Shown: positions 27,343 to 36,253, numbered from the stretch's first letter. The stretch: DNA of 64,000 bases from Bacteroidota bacterium (GCA_016717325.1 JADKFV010000009.1:62001-126000); one strand, 5' to 3'. The notes: a model not told the origin generated them from the sequence alone. Program-made: numbers and translations.

Positions 27343-27447
27343 TAATACATTAATAGATTGCCGCCTTGTTCAGTGGTTTCAATTTCGACAACATTTTCCA
27401 TACCTTTACGTTTCTATTAATCAATAGTGTAATCGCTTTTTAGTGCA

Positions 27448-28068
27448 ATGAAAAACATACAACATAAATTATTATCGTTCACAAAAATTTGTTTCGTGAT
27501 ACTTGCCGTTTCTTTATGTGGCAGTTTGAAAGCACAACCATTGCTCATCGAAAATTTTACCGGAACACAATTTAACAACAGCATAGTTTTAAATTTTACT
27601 TTGGTTAAAGGCAACACCTGTACCGATACCGAAATACAGCGCAGCACCGATGGCATAAATTTTATTGTTATCAATACCATTGCCGGCATTTGTGGAAGCA
27701 CGCAAGAAAACATATCATACTCCATTACCGACAATTCGCCCGTTGCCAACAGTTACAATTATTATCGTATCAATTTGCGTTCGCTTGGTTTTTCGGATAT
27801 TATAAAAGTGCGTTATATAGATTTTAGCGCCAGCAATGCGCTTGTTATTTACAATTCTCAGCAACAACTTTCAACGTTGTTTTACAAAAACTCTTCAGCA
27901 AAAAAAATTGAATTCGAAATTTTGAACCAACATGGTATGGTTATATACAGCGGCACCAGTAACACATCGGAATGGAATGTAAGTACTTCTGCGTGGCCGC
28001 GTGGTTTATATTTTATAAAATTTATGAATGGTGATGTTGCAATTACCCGCAAGTTGATGGTGTTTTGA
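27448..28068 (+). CDS. Small T9SS cargo protein
   Basis: 206 aa. Signal peptide with hydrophobic core KICFVILAVSLCGSL and cleavage near KAQP. Residues 30-130 are a fibronectin-III-like domain of the Bacteroidota type (EIQRSTDGINFIVINTI, SYNYYRINLRS). Residues 140-206 are a degenerate type A sorting domain (FEILNQHGMVIYSG, WPRGLYFIKFMNG, RKLMVF). This is the usual tail of larger surface proteins but without a large N-terminal effector; role unknown. Confidence 0.78.
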   Translation: MKNIQHKLLSFTKICFVILAVSLCGSLKAQPLLIENFTGTQFNNSIVLNFTLVKGNTCTDTEIQRSTDGINFIVINTIAGICGSTQENISYSITDNSPVANSYNYYRINLRSLGFSDIIKVRYIDFSASNALVIYNSQQQLSTLFYKNSSAKKIEFEILNQHGMVIYSGTSNTSEWNVSTSAWPRGLYFIKFMNGDVAITRKLMVF

Positions 28069-28084
28069 TTATATAAAAGTACAC

Positions 28085-28255
28085 ATGACAATCAATTTTG
28101 TTGGATTATCTTGTGCAGGGAAAACAACGTTATGAAGGAAATTAGCAGTAAAAGTGAATTTCCATTTTTTGATTTGGATACGGAAGTTGAGAAATGCTAA
28201 CGAAAACAAATTGAGGGAATACAAGATGACTGTTTTTCGATGCAAGGTTTTCAAT
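28085..28255 (+). pseudogene. Decayed shikimate-kinase-like remnant
   Basis: The ATG at 28085 gives MTINFVGLSCAGKTTL, a P-loop of the shikimate kinase/AAA kinase type, then a TGA. The next frame continues EFPFFDLDTEVEK, the shikimate-binding DxD strand, then a stop. A third frame reads RKQIEGIQDDCFSMQGFQ. Homology is thus spread over three frames with at least two indels and stops. The remnant covers only the N-terminal third of a kinase of about 170 aa. Confidence 0.65.
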
Positions 28256-28345
28256 TAAATAAATGGAGTGATAGTAATAATACTATAAAACATTGCAACT
28301 CAAAGTTAAAAACAACCTCAAGACAAAAGTAAAATAAATAATTCG

Positions 28346-28353
28346 TAAATTTG
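28346..28353 (+). promoter_or_regulatory. Candidate -7 promoter box for the toxin-antitoxin pair
   Basis: TAAATTTG fits TAnnTTTG and lies 25 nt before the antitoxin ATG at 28378. A matching -33 TTG is not visible. Confidence 0.4.
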
Positions 28354-28377
28354 CAATAAAACTAAACATAAGTTAAG

Positions 28378-28599
28378 ATGGTAGAGTTTAAAATGAGGTT
28401 AGACGAAAATTTTGTAAAAACTTTTGGACACAAACAAATAGAAAACTATTTGGAAGAATTTATGCAAAAAATTGTTATTCGACTTTCTGCAAAAGACATA
28501 TTGAAAGATTTGGAAACTGTTGACCTTGCAAATGACAAAGAATGGCAGGTGTCAAGAAATTTGGCTTGGCAGCAAGAAAAGCATAAATATTTTGCATAG
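28378..28599 (+). CDS. Putative antitoxin of a PIN toxin pair
   Basis: 73 aa, small and charged, with VIRLSAKDILKDLETVDLANDKEW in the second half and an EEFMQKI helix. It ends 2 bp before the PIN toxin start. Gene order, size and spacing are those of type II antitoxins. I do not see a clear ribbon-helix-helix or AbrB DNA-binding motif, so its family is not assigned. Confidence 0.65.
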   Translation: MVEFKMRLDENFVKTFGHKQIENYLEEFMQKIVIRLSAKDILKDLETVDLANDKEWQVSRNLAWQQEKHKYFA

Positions 28600-28601
28600 A
28601 G

Positions 28602-29024
28602 ATGACAGACTTCGTAATTGATGCAAATGTTTTGATGAGTGTGCTTATAAGTGGAAAATCAAGTTACAGACCCTTTTTGACTTACTACAATTTTATTGTT
28701 CCCGAATTCGTTTTGGTAGAACTTGAAAAGTACAATGATGTTTTGAAAAGCAGGACTAAAATGCAACAGTTTGAATTTGTTCAATGGACTTATTTTGTTT
28801 TTTCGCAACTCACAATTTTACCTCAGTACGTTTTGAGTCATGAGAGCCTTGAAAAGTCTAAAACATTACTTAATAAATTAGACTTGAAAGATATGACTTA
28901 TGTTGCTTTAGCAATACAGTTAGATTTACCACTCTTAACAAGGGATAAGCCTTTATATGAAGGCCTGAAAAAACAAAAATTCAGAAAGATTATTTTATTT
29001 GAAGATTTTTTAAAAACACTTTGA
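28602..29024 (+). CDS. PIN-domain ribonuclease toxin
   Basis: 140 aa. PIN fold acidic residues are visible: the opening TDFVIDANVLMSVLIS (first Asp), FIVPEFVLVELEKY (Glu), LDLKDMTYVALAIQ (Asp), and PLLTRDKPLYEGLKK (last Asp). PIN toxins are Mg-dependent RNases that cut tRNA or rRNA/mRNA when the antitoxin is lost. It is coupled to the 73-aa gene (2 bp gap). Base composition is close to the surroundings, but the pair sits between a dead kinase fragment and a gene-free stretch, as expected for a mobile stability module. Confidence 0.85.
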   Translation: MTDFVIDANVLMSVLISGKSSYRPFLTYYNFIVPEFVLVELEKYNDVLKSRTKMQQFEFVQWTYFVFSQLTILPQYVLSHESLEKSKTLLNKLDLKDMTYVALAIQLDLPLLTRDKPLYEGLKKQKFRKIILFEDFLKTL

Positions 29025-29408
29025 TACAAAAAGAGAGTCCAGCCTATAGTATTTAGTTGTATCTCTTCAGGTCCTTTTGAATGTCGATAAGGCAGACCAA
29101 TTTCAAATAGGGTTTGTTTGACTTGATTTATACATCCTAATACATTTGAGATTTCAAAGTATAGGCTTAAATAATGAGATAGAATATACAAATCTACATC
29201 GTTAAATATAGCTTTTTGGGGTTTATTAGCTATGCGTATAAACGTTGGTTCGCTTGAGACGTTTTATTCCAATTGGAGATTATTCCGTTTGAATTGATAA
29301 TTTTCAATTTCAGTAGAGGGTGAGTTTCTAATCAAAAATTGCTTTTAGAATCCCTCAAATTCCAAAGACCAAAAAGGCTCAATTTCTTTTCAAATCATTT
29401 CTCAAATC
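29025..29408. other. Gene-free stretch after PIN toxin
   Basis: No convincing gene on either strand. A minus-strand open frame (28898-29191) overlaps the toxin gene and resembles nothing I know. AT-rich, without repeats of the dispersed families. It could be decayed coding sequence. Confidence 0.4.
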
Positions 29409-29452
29409 AAAAAAAATGGCGCAAAGTAAATGTTGATTTTACTATTGCGCCA
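29409..29452 (-). terminator. Intrinsic terminator of the ALDH7 gene
   Basis: On the minus strand, TGGCGCAA pairs with TTGCGCCA and AGTAAA-type bases extend the stem to about 13 bp; a run of eight T follows. It lies 27 nt after the ALDH7 stop. Confidence 0.8.
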
Positions 29453-29478
29453 CGTATGTTTATTGACTGAGTATTATT

Positions 29479-31044
29479 TTACAAATCAAATTTTATTCCT
29501 TGTGCCAATGGCAATTCTGTAGAATAATTAATTGTATTTGTTTGTCTGCGCATATAATATTTCCAAACATCGCTTCCCGATTCGCGACCTCCGCCAGTTT
29601 CTTTTTCGCCTCCAAATGCACCACCTATTTCGGCACCCGATGTTCCTATATTTACATTGGCAATACCACAATCACTTCCTGCATGCGATAAGAATTTTTC
29701 GCTCTCCAATAAGTTGCGGGTAAATATGGATGACGATAATCCCTGAGGCACATCGTTTTGCATTTGTATTGCTTCATCAATGGTATCGTACGGCATGATG
29801 TATAATATTGGAGCAAATGTTTCTTCCTGCACTATATGATATTCGTTTTTTGCTTCTACTATTGTTGGCAACACATAACATCCCGACTCGTAACCTTCGC
29901 CCTTACAAACATCGCCACCATAAATGATTTTTGCTCCCTGAGATTTTGCTTTTTCTATAGCGCTCAAATAATCGTTTACTGCCCCTTTATCTATCAACGG
30001 ACCTACAAGAGTATTTGCATCTAACGGATGCCCTATACGTATGTTGCCATATGCCTGCACAAGTTTTGTTTTGAAAGTATCGTATATGCTTTTATGAATA
30101 AATAATCTGCGGGTTGATGTACAACGCTGCCCGGCAGTACCAACGGCACCAAATAATACGGCTTGAAATGCAATATTCAAATCGGCATTTTCGGTAATGA
30201 TAATAGCGTTGTTACCTCCCAATTCTAAAATAGATTTTCCCAACCGCTCTCCTACTATTGCACCTACACGTTTTCCTACGCGGGTAGAACCCGTTGCCGA
30301 AATCATTGGTATGCGTTTATCGGCAAGCATGTTATCGCCCACATATTTCGACCCTGCCGCTACCAGACAAAGCACCCCTTCGGGTACATTATTTTCTTTC
30401 AATACCTGAGCTATTATTTTATGCACTGCAATGGCACATAACATTGTTTTCGATGAGGGCTTCCATATAACTGTATCGCCACAAACCATGGCCAGCATGG
30501 CATTCCACGCCCATACCGCAACCGGAAAATTGAAGGCCGAAATTACCCCAACAATGCCCATAGGATGATATTGCTCGTACATACGGTGTTTGGGGCGTTC
30601 GCTGTGCATTGTAAATCCGTGCAATTGACGCGATAACCCTACTGCAAAATCGCAAATGTCTATCATCTCCTGTACCTCGCCCAATCCTTCCTGATATATT
30701 TTGCCCATCTCGTACGAAACCAATTTACCGAGTGGCTCTTTGTACTCGCGCAGTACATTTCCTATTTGACGCACAACTTCACCACGTTTGGGTGCCGGTA
30801 TCATTTGCCATTGCTTAAATGCAGATTGTGAGGTTTTTACTATAGTATCATAATCTGCAGTGGTGGCTTGATGCAGCGATGCAATCAACTCACCATCACT
30901 CGATGAGTGCGAATCTATTACCTCACCTTTTGTGTCAAACCATTGTGTGCCGGTACATGCACCACTATTCATTTTGTCGATACCGAGTTTTTTCAATACT
31001 TCGGCTATACCATATTCTGCCTTTACGGCTGCGGCTATTGTCAT
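29479..31044 (-). CDS. Aldehyde dehydrogenase family 7 (antiquitin / alpha-aminoadipic semialdehyde DH)
   Basis: 521 aa. The sequence follows ALDH7/AmaB-type enzymes: PAPKRGEVVRQIG, YEQYHPMGIVGVISAFNFP, WKPSSKTMLCAIA, the glutamate site GKSILELGGNNAII and catalytic cysteine in GTAGQRCTSTRRLF, plus IGTSGAEIGGAFGGEKETGG near the end. It oxidises alpha-aminoadipate semialdehyde (piperideine-6-carboxylate) to aminoadipate in lysine breakdown, with NAD(P). A TACTTTTG box at 31065-31072 lies 21 nt upstream and a terminator follows, so it is monocistronic. Other aldehydes are possible substrates. Confidence 0.93.
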   Translation of the reverse strand: MTIAAAVKAEYGIAEVLKKLGIDKMNSGACTGTQWFDTKGEVIDSHSSSDGELIASLHQATTADYDTIVKTSQSAFKQWQMIPAPKRGEVVRQIGNVLREYKEPLGKLVSYEMGKIYQEGLGEVQEMIDICDFAVGLSRQLHGFTMHSERPKHRMYEQYHPMGIVGVISAFNFPVAVWAWNAMLAMVCGDTVIWKPSSKTMLCAIAVHKIIAQVLKENNVPEGVLCLVAAGSKYVGDNMLADKRIPMISATGSTRVGKRVGAIVGERLGKSILELGGNNAIIITENADLNIAFQAVLFGAVGTAGQRCTSTRRLFIHKSIYDTFKTKLVQAYGNIRIGHPLDANTLVGPLIDKGAVNDYLSAIEKAKSQGAKIIYGGDVCKGEGYESGCYVLPTIVEAKNEYHIVQEETFAPILYIMPYDTIDEAIQMQNDVPQGLSSSIFTRNLLESEKFLSHAGSDCGIANVNIGTSGAEIGGAFGGEKETGGGRESGSDVWKYYMRRQTNTINYSTELPLAQGIKFDL

Positions 31045-31064
31045 TTTTATGTATTATTTTTTTG

Positions 31065-31072
31065 CAAAAGTA
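31065..31072 (-). promoter_or_regulatory. Candidate -7 promoter box for ALDH7
   Basis: TACTTTTG on the minus strand, fitting TAnnTTTG, 20 nt before the ATG at 31044. No TTG at the expected distance. Confidence 0.4.
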
Positions 31073-31155
31073 ATTCTTATAACTGTTTTAGCGTTAGGGT
31101 TATGTAAAAAGATGAGAATTAAATATAATTATATAGATTTTGTAGAATAATATTA

Positions 31156-31163
31156 TATATTTG
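31156..31163 (+). promoter_or_regulatory. Candidate -7 promoter box for the 47-aa ORF
   Basis: TATATTTG fits TAnnTTTG, 75 nt before the ATG at 31238; a TTTG lies 13 nt further upstream, closer than usual. Confidence 0.3.
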
Positions 31164-31237
31164 CCAATGAAAATCGCTCACTCTCCAAATTTTGTATTTT
31201 ATTTTCTATTCTAACAATTTAATTTTTGAATGTTGCT

Positions 31238-31381
31238 ATGAAAAAAATAAATAAATTTATGCTTACGCTAGATGCCTTGGCAAATAGCTTCAATAATTGG
31301 TTTTGCCGCAATTTCGAATGGTTTTTTACCAATGGTGTAAAGGCAGAATACGATAAAAATTGGTATCATAAAGTCGAATAA
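31238..31381 (+). CDS. Possible 47-aa small protein
   Basis: ATG at 31238, MKKINKFMLTLDALANSF followed by an aromatic stretch NNWFCRNFEWFF and a charged tail ending HKVE. It lies in the 469-bp gap between ALDH7 and the aminotransferase remnant, behind a TATATTTG box. The aromatic/basic composition is not random-looking, but there is no homology I can recall. A leader peptide or small membrane-associated protein are both possible. Confidence 0.4.
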   Translation: MKKINKFMLTLDALANSFNNWFCRNFEWFFTNGVKAEYDKNWYHKVE

Positions 31382-31513
31382 AGCTATTCTGACCATTTCT
31401 TTGCTTTATCGTTTTGTCGCCTTCAATAATTCCAATTAAATTATACCCTTTTTTCAAGCTTTTCTATTTTCGAATGTTTTATTGTATACTTTTCGGCTTC
31501 AATATTTTATATT

Positions 31514-32812
31514 ATGCCATATAATAGACGCAATTTTATTAAACAAATTTCTACCCTTACAATTGGCTCTTCCCTTTTCAATAAATCATTTGCCAAAGAC
31601 TTACAATATTTCGATTCGAAATTTATAGATGCCGACAGCAACACCATTGCACAAGACGAAGAATACTGGCAATGGGTACGCAGCAATTATACTATCAATC
31701 CATCGCTCATCAACTTAAATAATGGGGGAGTTAGTCCGCAACCAAAATCGGTGCAGGATGCCTTTAAACGATATTGTGATTTATGTAACGAAGGGCCTTC
31801 GTTTTTTATGTAGCGTACACTCGATACCGGCCGCGAACCTTTGCGACAGCGGATTTCCGATGTTGCCGGTTGCCTGCCCGAAGAAATTGCCATTCATCGC
31901 AACACTACCGAAGCTTTGGCAAGTATTGTTTTTGGTATTGAATTACAACCGGGCGATGAAGTAGTGCTCACACATCAGGATTACCCAAACATGGTACATG
32001 CTTGGAAGCAACGCGAGCTGCGCCAAAAAATAAAACTTGTATGGTTAAATCTCGATTTGCCAATAGATGACGATGATGCCATAACCAAAACATTTACACA
32101 AGCATTCACATCCAAAACCAAAGTAGTACACATTACCCATGTGATGAACTGGACAGGCCAAATATTGCCGGTACGTAAAATTGCCGATGAAGCAAAAAAA
32201 CGCGGTATACAAGTAGTTGTGGATGGGGCACATTCGTTTGCGCAATTGGATTTTCGTATCGATGAATTGAACTGCGATTATTTTGGAACCAGTTTGCACA
32301 AGTGGATGGGCGCTCCCTTTGGTACCGGATTTATGTATGTGCGTAAGGAAAAAATTTCTACACTGTTTTCGCTTATGCCAAACGATAAACCTAACGGTGA
32401 CGATATACGTAAGTTCGAAGCATTGGGCACGCGTAATTTCGCTGCCGAACAAGCCATAATGACGGCCATCGATTTTCATGAAGCCATAGGCATAAAACGT
32501 AAACAGGCGCGATTGCTTTATCTAAAAAATTACTGGACACAAAAAGTGAAACATCTGCCACAGCTAAAATTCAACACCACTTTGAATGATAAATATTCCA
32601 ATGCCATTACCAATGTGATAATGGATGGAATGACTGCGCAAGAGATGGAAGCTTTCTTATACGACAAATATAAAATACATACTTCAAGCGTTAACTGGGC
32701 TAACATTCATGGATTGAGAATTACTCCAAGTGTGTATACATCGTTAAACGAGTTAGATAAACTTGTACACGGCTTCGAACTGATGGCTGAAAAAATAAAC
32801 GTAAAAAAATAA
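31514..32812 (+). pseudogene. Class V aminotransferase-fold protein, interrupted by in-frame TAG
   Basis: Without the TAG at 31811-31813 the frame is a continuous 432-codon gene. It has an N-terminal Tat-like signal (NRRNFIKQISTLTIG), then NLNNGGVSPQPKSVQ, RNTTEALASIVFGIEL, HQDYPNMVHAWKQRE, VVVDGAHSFAQLDF and the PLP lysine in GTSLHKWMGAPFGTG. These are a class V aminotransferase/cysteine desulfurase-like enzyme exported by Tat. Both halves keep the same frame, so a single substitution (TGG Trp or CAG Gln to TAG) explains it. TAG is a normal stop elsewhere in this window, so recoding is unlikely. The second half alone lacks the signal peptide and part of the active site. Confidence 0.8.
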
Positions 32813-32858
32813 TTTTGTTTTTAAAATAAATGGGATTCAAATAATTTGAGATTACAGA

Positions 32859-33563
32859 ATGTTAGAAAAACTGCAACAATACTCTACCGCATTTGGAAAC
32901 ATTGTTTTTCCTAATGGATGCTTTATGTGCGACCGTAATTTGATAAAAGGCGAAGGCGTTATTTGTACTTATTGCAAAATATCGTTGCCCAAAACCCACT
33001 TTCAAATTATAGAAGAAAATGCAGTGATAAAACATTTGTGGGGCAAAGCAAACATTGTGGCAGCAACCGCATTTTTGCATTTTATAAAAGGCTCGGGTGT
33101 GCAGGAGGCCATTCATCAGTTAAAGTACAAAGGCAAAAAGCAAGTGGGTGTGGTGCTGGGCGAGTGGTTCGGGTACGATTTAATTCAAAGCGAACCTTAT
33201 GCCTCTGCCGATTTTCTGGTGCCGGTACCGTTGCATTCAGCACGTTTTCACAGCCGTGGTTACAACCAAAGCGAGATGATTGCCAATGGCATGTCGAAGG
33301 CAATGAATATTCCGGTTGAAAAATCGTTGCTGCAACGCGGAGTGGAAACGCAAACCCAAACACGCAAACATCGCTACGAGCGATTTGAAAATATGAAAGA
33401 TGTGTTTTTGCACAACGATGATGAAAAATTCCACAACAAAAAATATTTAATAATAGATGATGTACTCACAACAGGAAGTACTATTGCAGCATGTGCCGAA
33501 GTGCTCAATCTATTGCCGGGAGCCAAAGTGATGGTAGCTACTCTTGCATTTGCGAATAAATGA
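32859..33563 (+). CDS. comF: ComF family phosphoribosyltransferase-like protein
   Basis: 234 aa. Zinc-ribbon cysteines CFMC and CTYC at the N-terminus, then the PRTase fold with VPVPLHSARFHSRGYNQSE and the PRPP loop YLIIDDVLTTGSTIAA. ComF proteins are needed for natural DNA uptake in competent bacteria; in Bacteroidota the gene is common even without known competence. 46 bp after the aminotransferase remnant, possibly read from its own promoter. Confidence 0.9.
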   Translation: MLEKLQQYSTAFGNIVFPNGCFMCDRNLIKGEGVICTYCKISLPKTHFQIIEENAVIKHLWGKANIVAATAFLHFIKGSGVQEAIHQLKYKGKKQVGVVLGEWFGYDLIQSEPYASADFLVPVPLHSARFHSRGYNQSEMIANGMSKAMNIPVEKSLLQRGVETQTQTRKHRYERFENMKDVFLHNDDEKFHNKKYLIIDDVLTTGSTIAACAEVLNLLPGAKVMVATLAFANK

Positions 33564-33635
33564 AATTGAAATTGCTTTTCTTGTTTTGAAATAAAATTTT
33601 TACTGAGATAAATTTTCTCAACAAGCAAACAATAG

Positions 33636-33662
33636 TTGTGATGAAAAAATAAAATAGCTTTG
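33636..33662 (+). promoter_or_regulatory. Candidate promoter for the gene at 33707
   Basis: TTG at 33636-33638, 16-nt spacer, TAGCTTTG at 33655-33662; the ATG follows 44 nt later. Fits TTG/TAnnTTTG with a slightly short spacer. Confidence 0.5.
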
Positions 33663-33706
33663 CATGAATACACCAAAACATTTGTGACATCATATAATTA
33701 ACAAAC

Positions 33707-34441
33707 ATGCTTCGTAAAATTTCGGTATTTATCCTATTCGTTTTTGTTGCACAAATGGCTACTTCACAAACTGTAGAAGTATTAAATAAACCCAACAAAC
33801 GAAACCTAACCACCGGATATTATTTCGATTGTTTGCACGTGCAAATAGACACTACGAAATTAGTTTTTATGGCAACGCTTAAAGCAACGGGCGAAAAAAA
33901 CGAAGGGTACATATCAGCACTTTATACGGCCGTAAAGCAAAGAGCAAATGAGCTTGGGGCAAATTGCTTTAGCCTACGTTCGTATACATGTTTAGATGAT
34001 TCGGAAAAAGCTGTGCTTATTGTTGATGCCTATTACGCCAACGATTCCATACTTACACTAAACGAAAATCTACATGCAAAAAATATTATTTACATTTTCT
34101 CAACCGAAAAATGGAACGATGCACTGGAGTACAATTTTAAAATAAACGAAAATATAAAATCGTTGCATGCTTTGGAATATTGTGAGTACAAATTAAGCGC
34201 TGACGAAAAAGCAACATTGTATTTCGGTAAAAATTTTATAATTAAGGAGGAGTTTGAATATCACGAAAACAGAGAGGCCAAGTTTGTTTTTGTTCCTTAT
34301 CGTGGCAGCAAATTAAAACCCGAAGTTTTTATATTTTCGAATGGTATTTATTTCGGTGTGCAAAGCAAAAGAAACAAACTTTCGCATATAGAAAATAGTT
34401 TGGGATGGTTGCTTGTTTGTATATTTCATAAAGCGCTTTAG
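33707..34441 (+). CDS. Secreted protein of unknown function
   Basis: 244 aa with a signal peptide MLRKISVFILFVFVAQMA (cleavage near TSQT). The remaining chain has a mixed alpha/beta character with LVFMATLKATGEKNEG and RANELGANCFSLRSY, resembling the small secreted Bacteroidota proteins that carry a YbjQ-like alpha-beta core. No catalytic motif is visible. It has its own promoter box and no close partner. Confidence 0.65.
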   Translation: MLRKISVFILFVFVAQMATSQTVEVLNKPNKRNLTTGYYFDCLHVQIDTTKLVFMATLKATGEKNEGYISALYTAVKQRANELGANCFSLRSYTCLDDSEKAVLIVDAYYANDSILTLNENLHAKNIIYIFSTEKWNDALEYNFKINENIKSLHALEYCEYKLSADEKATLYFGKNFIIKEEFEYHENREAKFVFVPYRGSKLKPEVFIFSNGIYFGVQSKRNKLSHIENSLGWLLVCIFHKAL

Positions 34442-34559
34442 TAAAATTTTCGTCTTGCTTTTTATTTGCTATTTACATATTTAACAAAACACTGATATAA
34501 CATCAAAGTGTTTTTTCCAAAAATATTCCCGATTGCATCCAATCGCATCTACTTTTTTT

Positions 34560-34567
34560 TAAGTTTG
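34560..34567 (+). promoter_or_regulatory. Candidate -7 box for the methionine sulfoxide reductase gene
   Basis: TAAGTTTG fits TAnnTTTG; a TTG lies 24 nt upstream (34533-34535). Transcription would start near 34574, leaving only about ten bases before the TTG start codon at 34584. Confidence 0.45.
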
Positions 34568-34583
34568 CAACTAAATTTTTCCC

Positions 34584-35081
34584 TTGTCAGAAGATATAAT
34601 TATAAACACAAGTCTAAGCAAAGCTGAAAAGTATGTTGAGTTAATTCCACAACTAAAATCATTGGTGGATGGCGAAGACAATGCCGTGGCCAATATTGCC
34701 AACATAATGGCAGCATTAAAATACACCATGAACTTTTTTTGGGTTGGTGTGTATTGGGTTGATGATAAGGAATTGGTATTAGGGCCATTTCAAGGGCCGG
34801 TTGCTTGCACACGCATTGCATATGGTAAAGGGGTATGTGGCACGGCATGGCAAAAAAGTGAAACCATCATAGTAGATGATGTTGATGCATTCCCCGGTCA
34901 TATTGCCTGTAGCAGTGCTTCAAAATCGGAAATTGTTGTCCCCATTTTTTATCAACAGAAAGTAATAGGGGTATTGGATGTTGATAGCGATCAACTTTCA
35001 ACTTTCGACAATGACGATGCAGAAGCATTACAACACGTTTGCGATATTTTATCCTCAGTACATTCAGGCAACATAAAATAA
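34584..35081 (+). CDS. msrC: Free methionine-(R)-sulfoxide reductase (fRMsr), GAF type
   Basis: 165 aa starting with TTG; no in-frame ATG occurs before residue 46, which would destroy the fold. GAF domain with WVGVYWVDDKELVLGPFQGP and all three redox cysteines of the family: VACTRIAYGKGVCGTAW (two) and FPGHIACSSASKSEIVVP (third). It reduces free Met-(R)-sulfoxide with thioredoxin. The C1B peptidase gene begins 8 bp later, so the two are probably one transcript. Confidence 0.92.
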   Translation: MSEDIIINTSLSKAEKYVELIPQLKSLVDGEDNAVANIANIMAALKYTMNFFWVGVYWVDDKELVLGPFQGPVACTRIAYGKGVCGTAWQKSETIIVDDVDAFPGHIACSSASKSEIVVPIFYQQKVIGVLDVDSDQLSTFDNDDAEALQHVCDILSSVHSGNIK

Positions 35082-35089
35082 GTAACAAT

Positions 35090-36253
35090 ATGAATAGATT
35101 TATTAAATTATTGGCAGTGACCTTAACCTTCGTATATGGTTATAGTTATAGTCAGGAGCTTACAAACAAGAAGGGAAGCTTACTAAAGTTTAAAGTTGTA
35201 AAAGAAGTAACTGCCACAACAGTAAAGAACCAACAAAGCAGCGCTACATGTTGGTGTTTTTCTACTAATTCGCTTTTAGAAAGTGAATTGATGCGCATGG
35301 GAAAAGGCTCAATTGATATTGCCGAAATGTTTACCATACGCAATATGTATTTACTCAAGGGCAAACACTATCTGCGCTATATGGGTAAGGCAAAATTTGG
35401 GGATGGTGGCGAACCACATGATGTGATGGCCGCCATTCGCGATTATGGAATGCTGCCACAAAGTGCTTATAATGTAGTGCCGGGAAATAACGATCGTATT
35501 ACAACCGGTGAAATGGAAAGTGTGCTCAAAGGCATGCTCGATAATATGTTGGCACTTAAAGATGGCAAACTTTCGCCTGTAGCATTCAAAGCATATTCCG
35601 CTGCACTTGATGCCTACCTTGGTGCTCCACCTACAGAGTTTGAGTATAACAACAAAAAATATACACCGCGCACCTTTGCCGATGAAATGGGAATAAAGCC
35701 CGATGATTATATAGAGATAACCTCGTTTACACATCATCCATTCTATTCGAAGTTCATGCTCGAAGTGCCCGACAACTGGATGAACGGAATGGTGTACAAT
35801 GTGCCGCTCGATGAGTTGCAAAAAATTGCCGACAATGCTATCAATAATGGATTTAGTATTGCCTGGTCTAGCGATGTAAGCGAGAAAGGGTTTTCATATA
35901 AAAATGGATTGGCTATAGTTGCCGAAACTGAATTTGAGAAAATGACTCAGGATGAAAAAGACAGCATGTTTTTGAAACCCATTGCCGAAAAAATAATTAC
36001 CCAACAAATGCGTCAAGATGCTTTTGATAATTTATCTACTCAGGACGATCATGGTATGCACATTACAGGAATTGCTACCGACCAAACAGGCAAACAATAT
36101 TATATTGTAAAAAATTCCTGGGGCACAGAGGGTAATGATTGCAAGGGATATTTTTATTGCTCCAATGCATATTTCCAATTTAAAACAACCGCTATCATGG
36201 TTCATAAAAGTGCTATCCCCGCTGACATTGCAAAGAAGATGGGAATTCGGTAG
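35090..36253 (+). CDS. Secreted C1B cysteine aminopeptidase (bleomycin-hydrolase-like)
   Basis: 387 aa from the ATG at 35090. Signal peptide FIKLLAVTLTFVYGY. Catalytic cysteine in QQSSATCWCFSTNSLLESE, histidine in DDHGMHITGIATD and asparagine in YYIVKNSWGTEG are in the papain order and spacing of peptidase family C1B. Family members such as PepC and bleomycin hydrolase are usually cytosolic; the signal peptide points to periplasmic or exported action here. Paired with msrC. Confidence 0.9.
   Translation: MNRFIKLLAVTLTFVYGYSYSQELTNKKGSLLKFKVVKEVTATTVKNQQSSATCWCFSTNSLLESELMRMGKGSIDIAEMFTIRNMYLLKGKHYLRYMGKAKFGDGGEPHDVMAAIRDYGMLPQSAYNVVPGNNDRITTGEMESVLKGMLDNMLALKDGKLSPVAFKAYSAALDAYLGAPPTEFEYNNKKYTPRTFADEMGIKPDDYIEITSFTHHPFYSKFMLEVPDNWMNGMVYNVPLDELQKIADNAINNGFSIAWSSDVSEKGFSYKNGLAIVAETEFEKMTQDEKDSMFLKPIAEKIITQQMRQDAFDNLSTQDDHGMHITGIATDQTGKQYYIVKNSWGTEGNDCKGYFYCSNAYFQFKTTAIMVHKSAIPADIAKKMGIR

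Noticed and set aside
28898..29191. A 97-codon minus-strand frame overlapping the PIN toxin
   Set aside because: Overlaps a clear gene and shows no recognisable motif; at most decayed sequence.
29479..31044. ALDH7 as part of a phenylacetate pathway together with paaA
   Set aside because: The sequence follows antiquitin/AmaB and not PaaZ, and it lies 16 kb from paaA with its own terminator.
31811..31813. Recoding of TAG as an amino acid
   Set aside because: Several intact genes in the window (for example HupE/UreJ, the biotin carrier protein) end with TAG, so it works as a normal stop.
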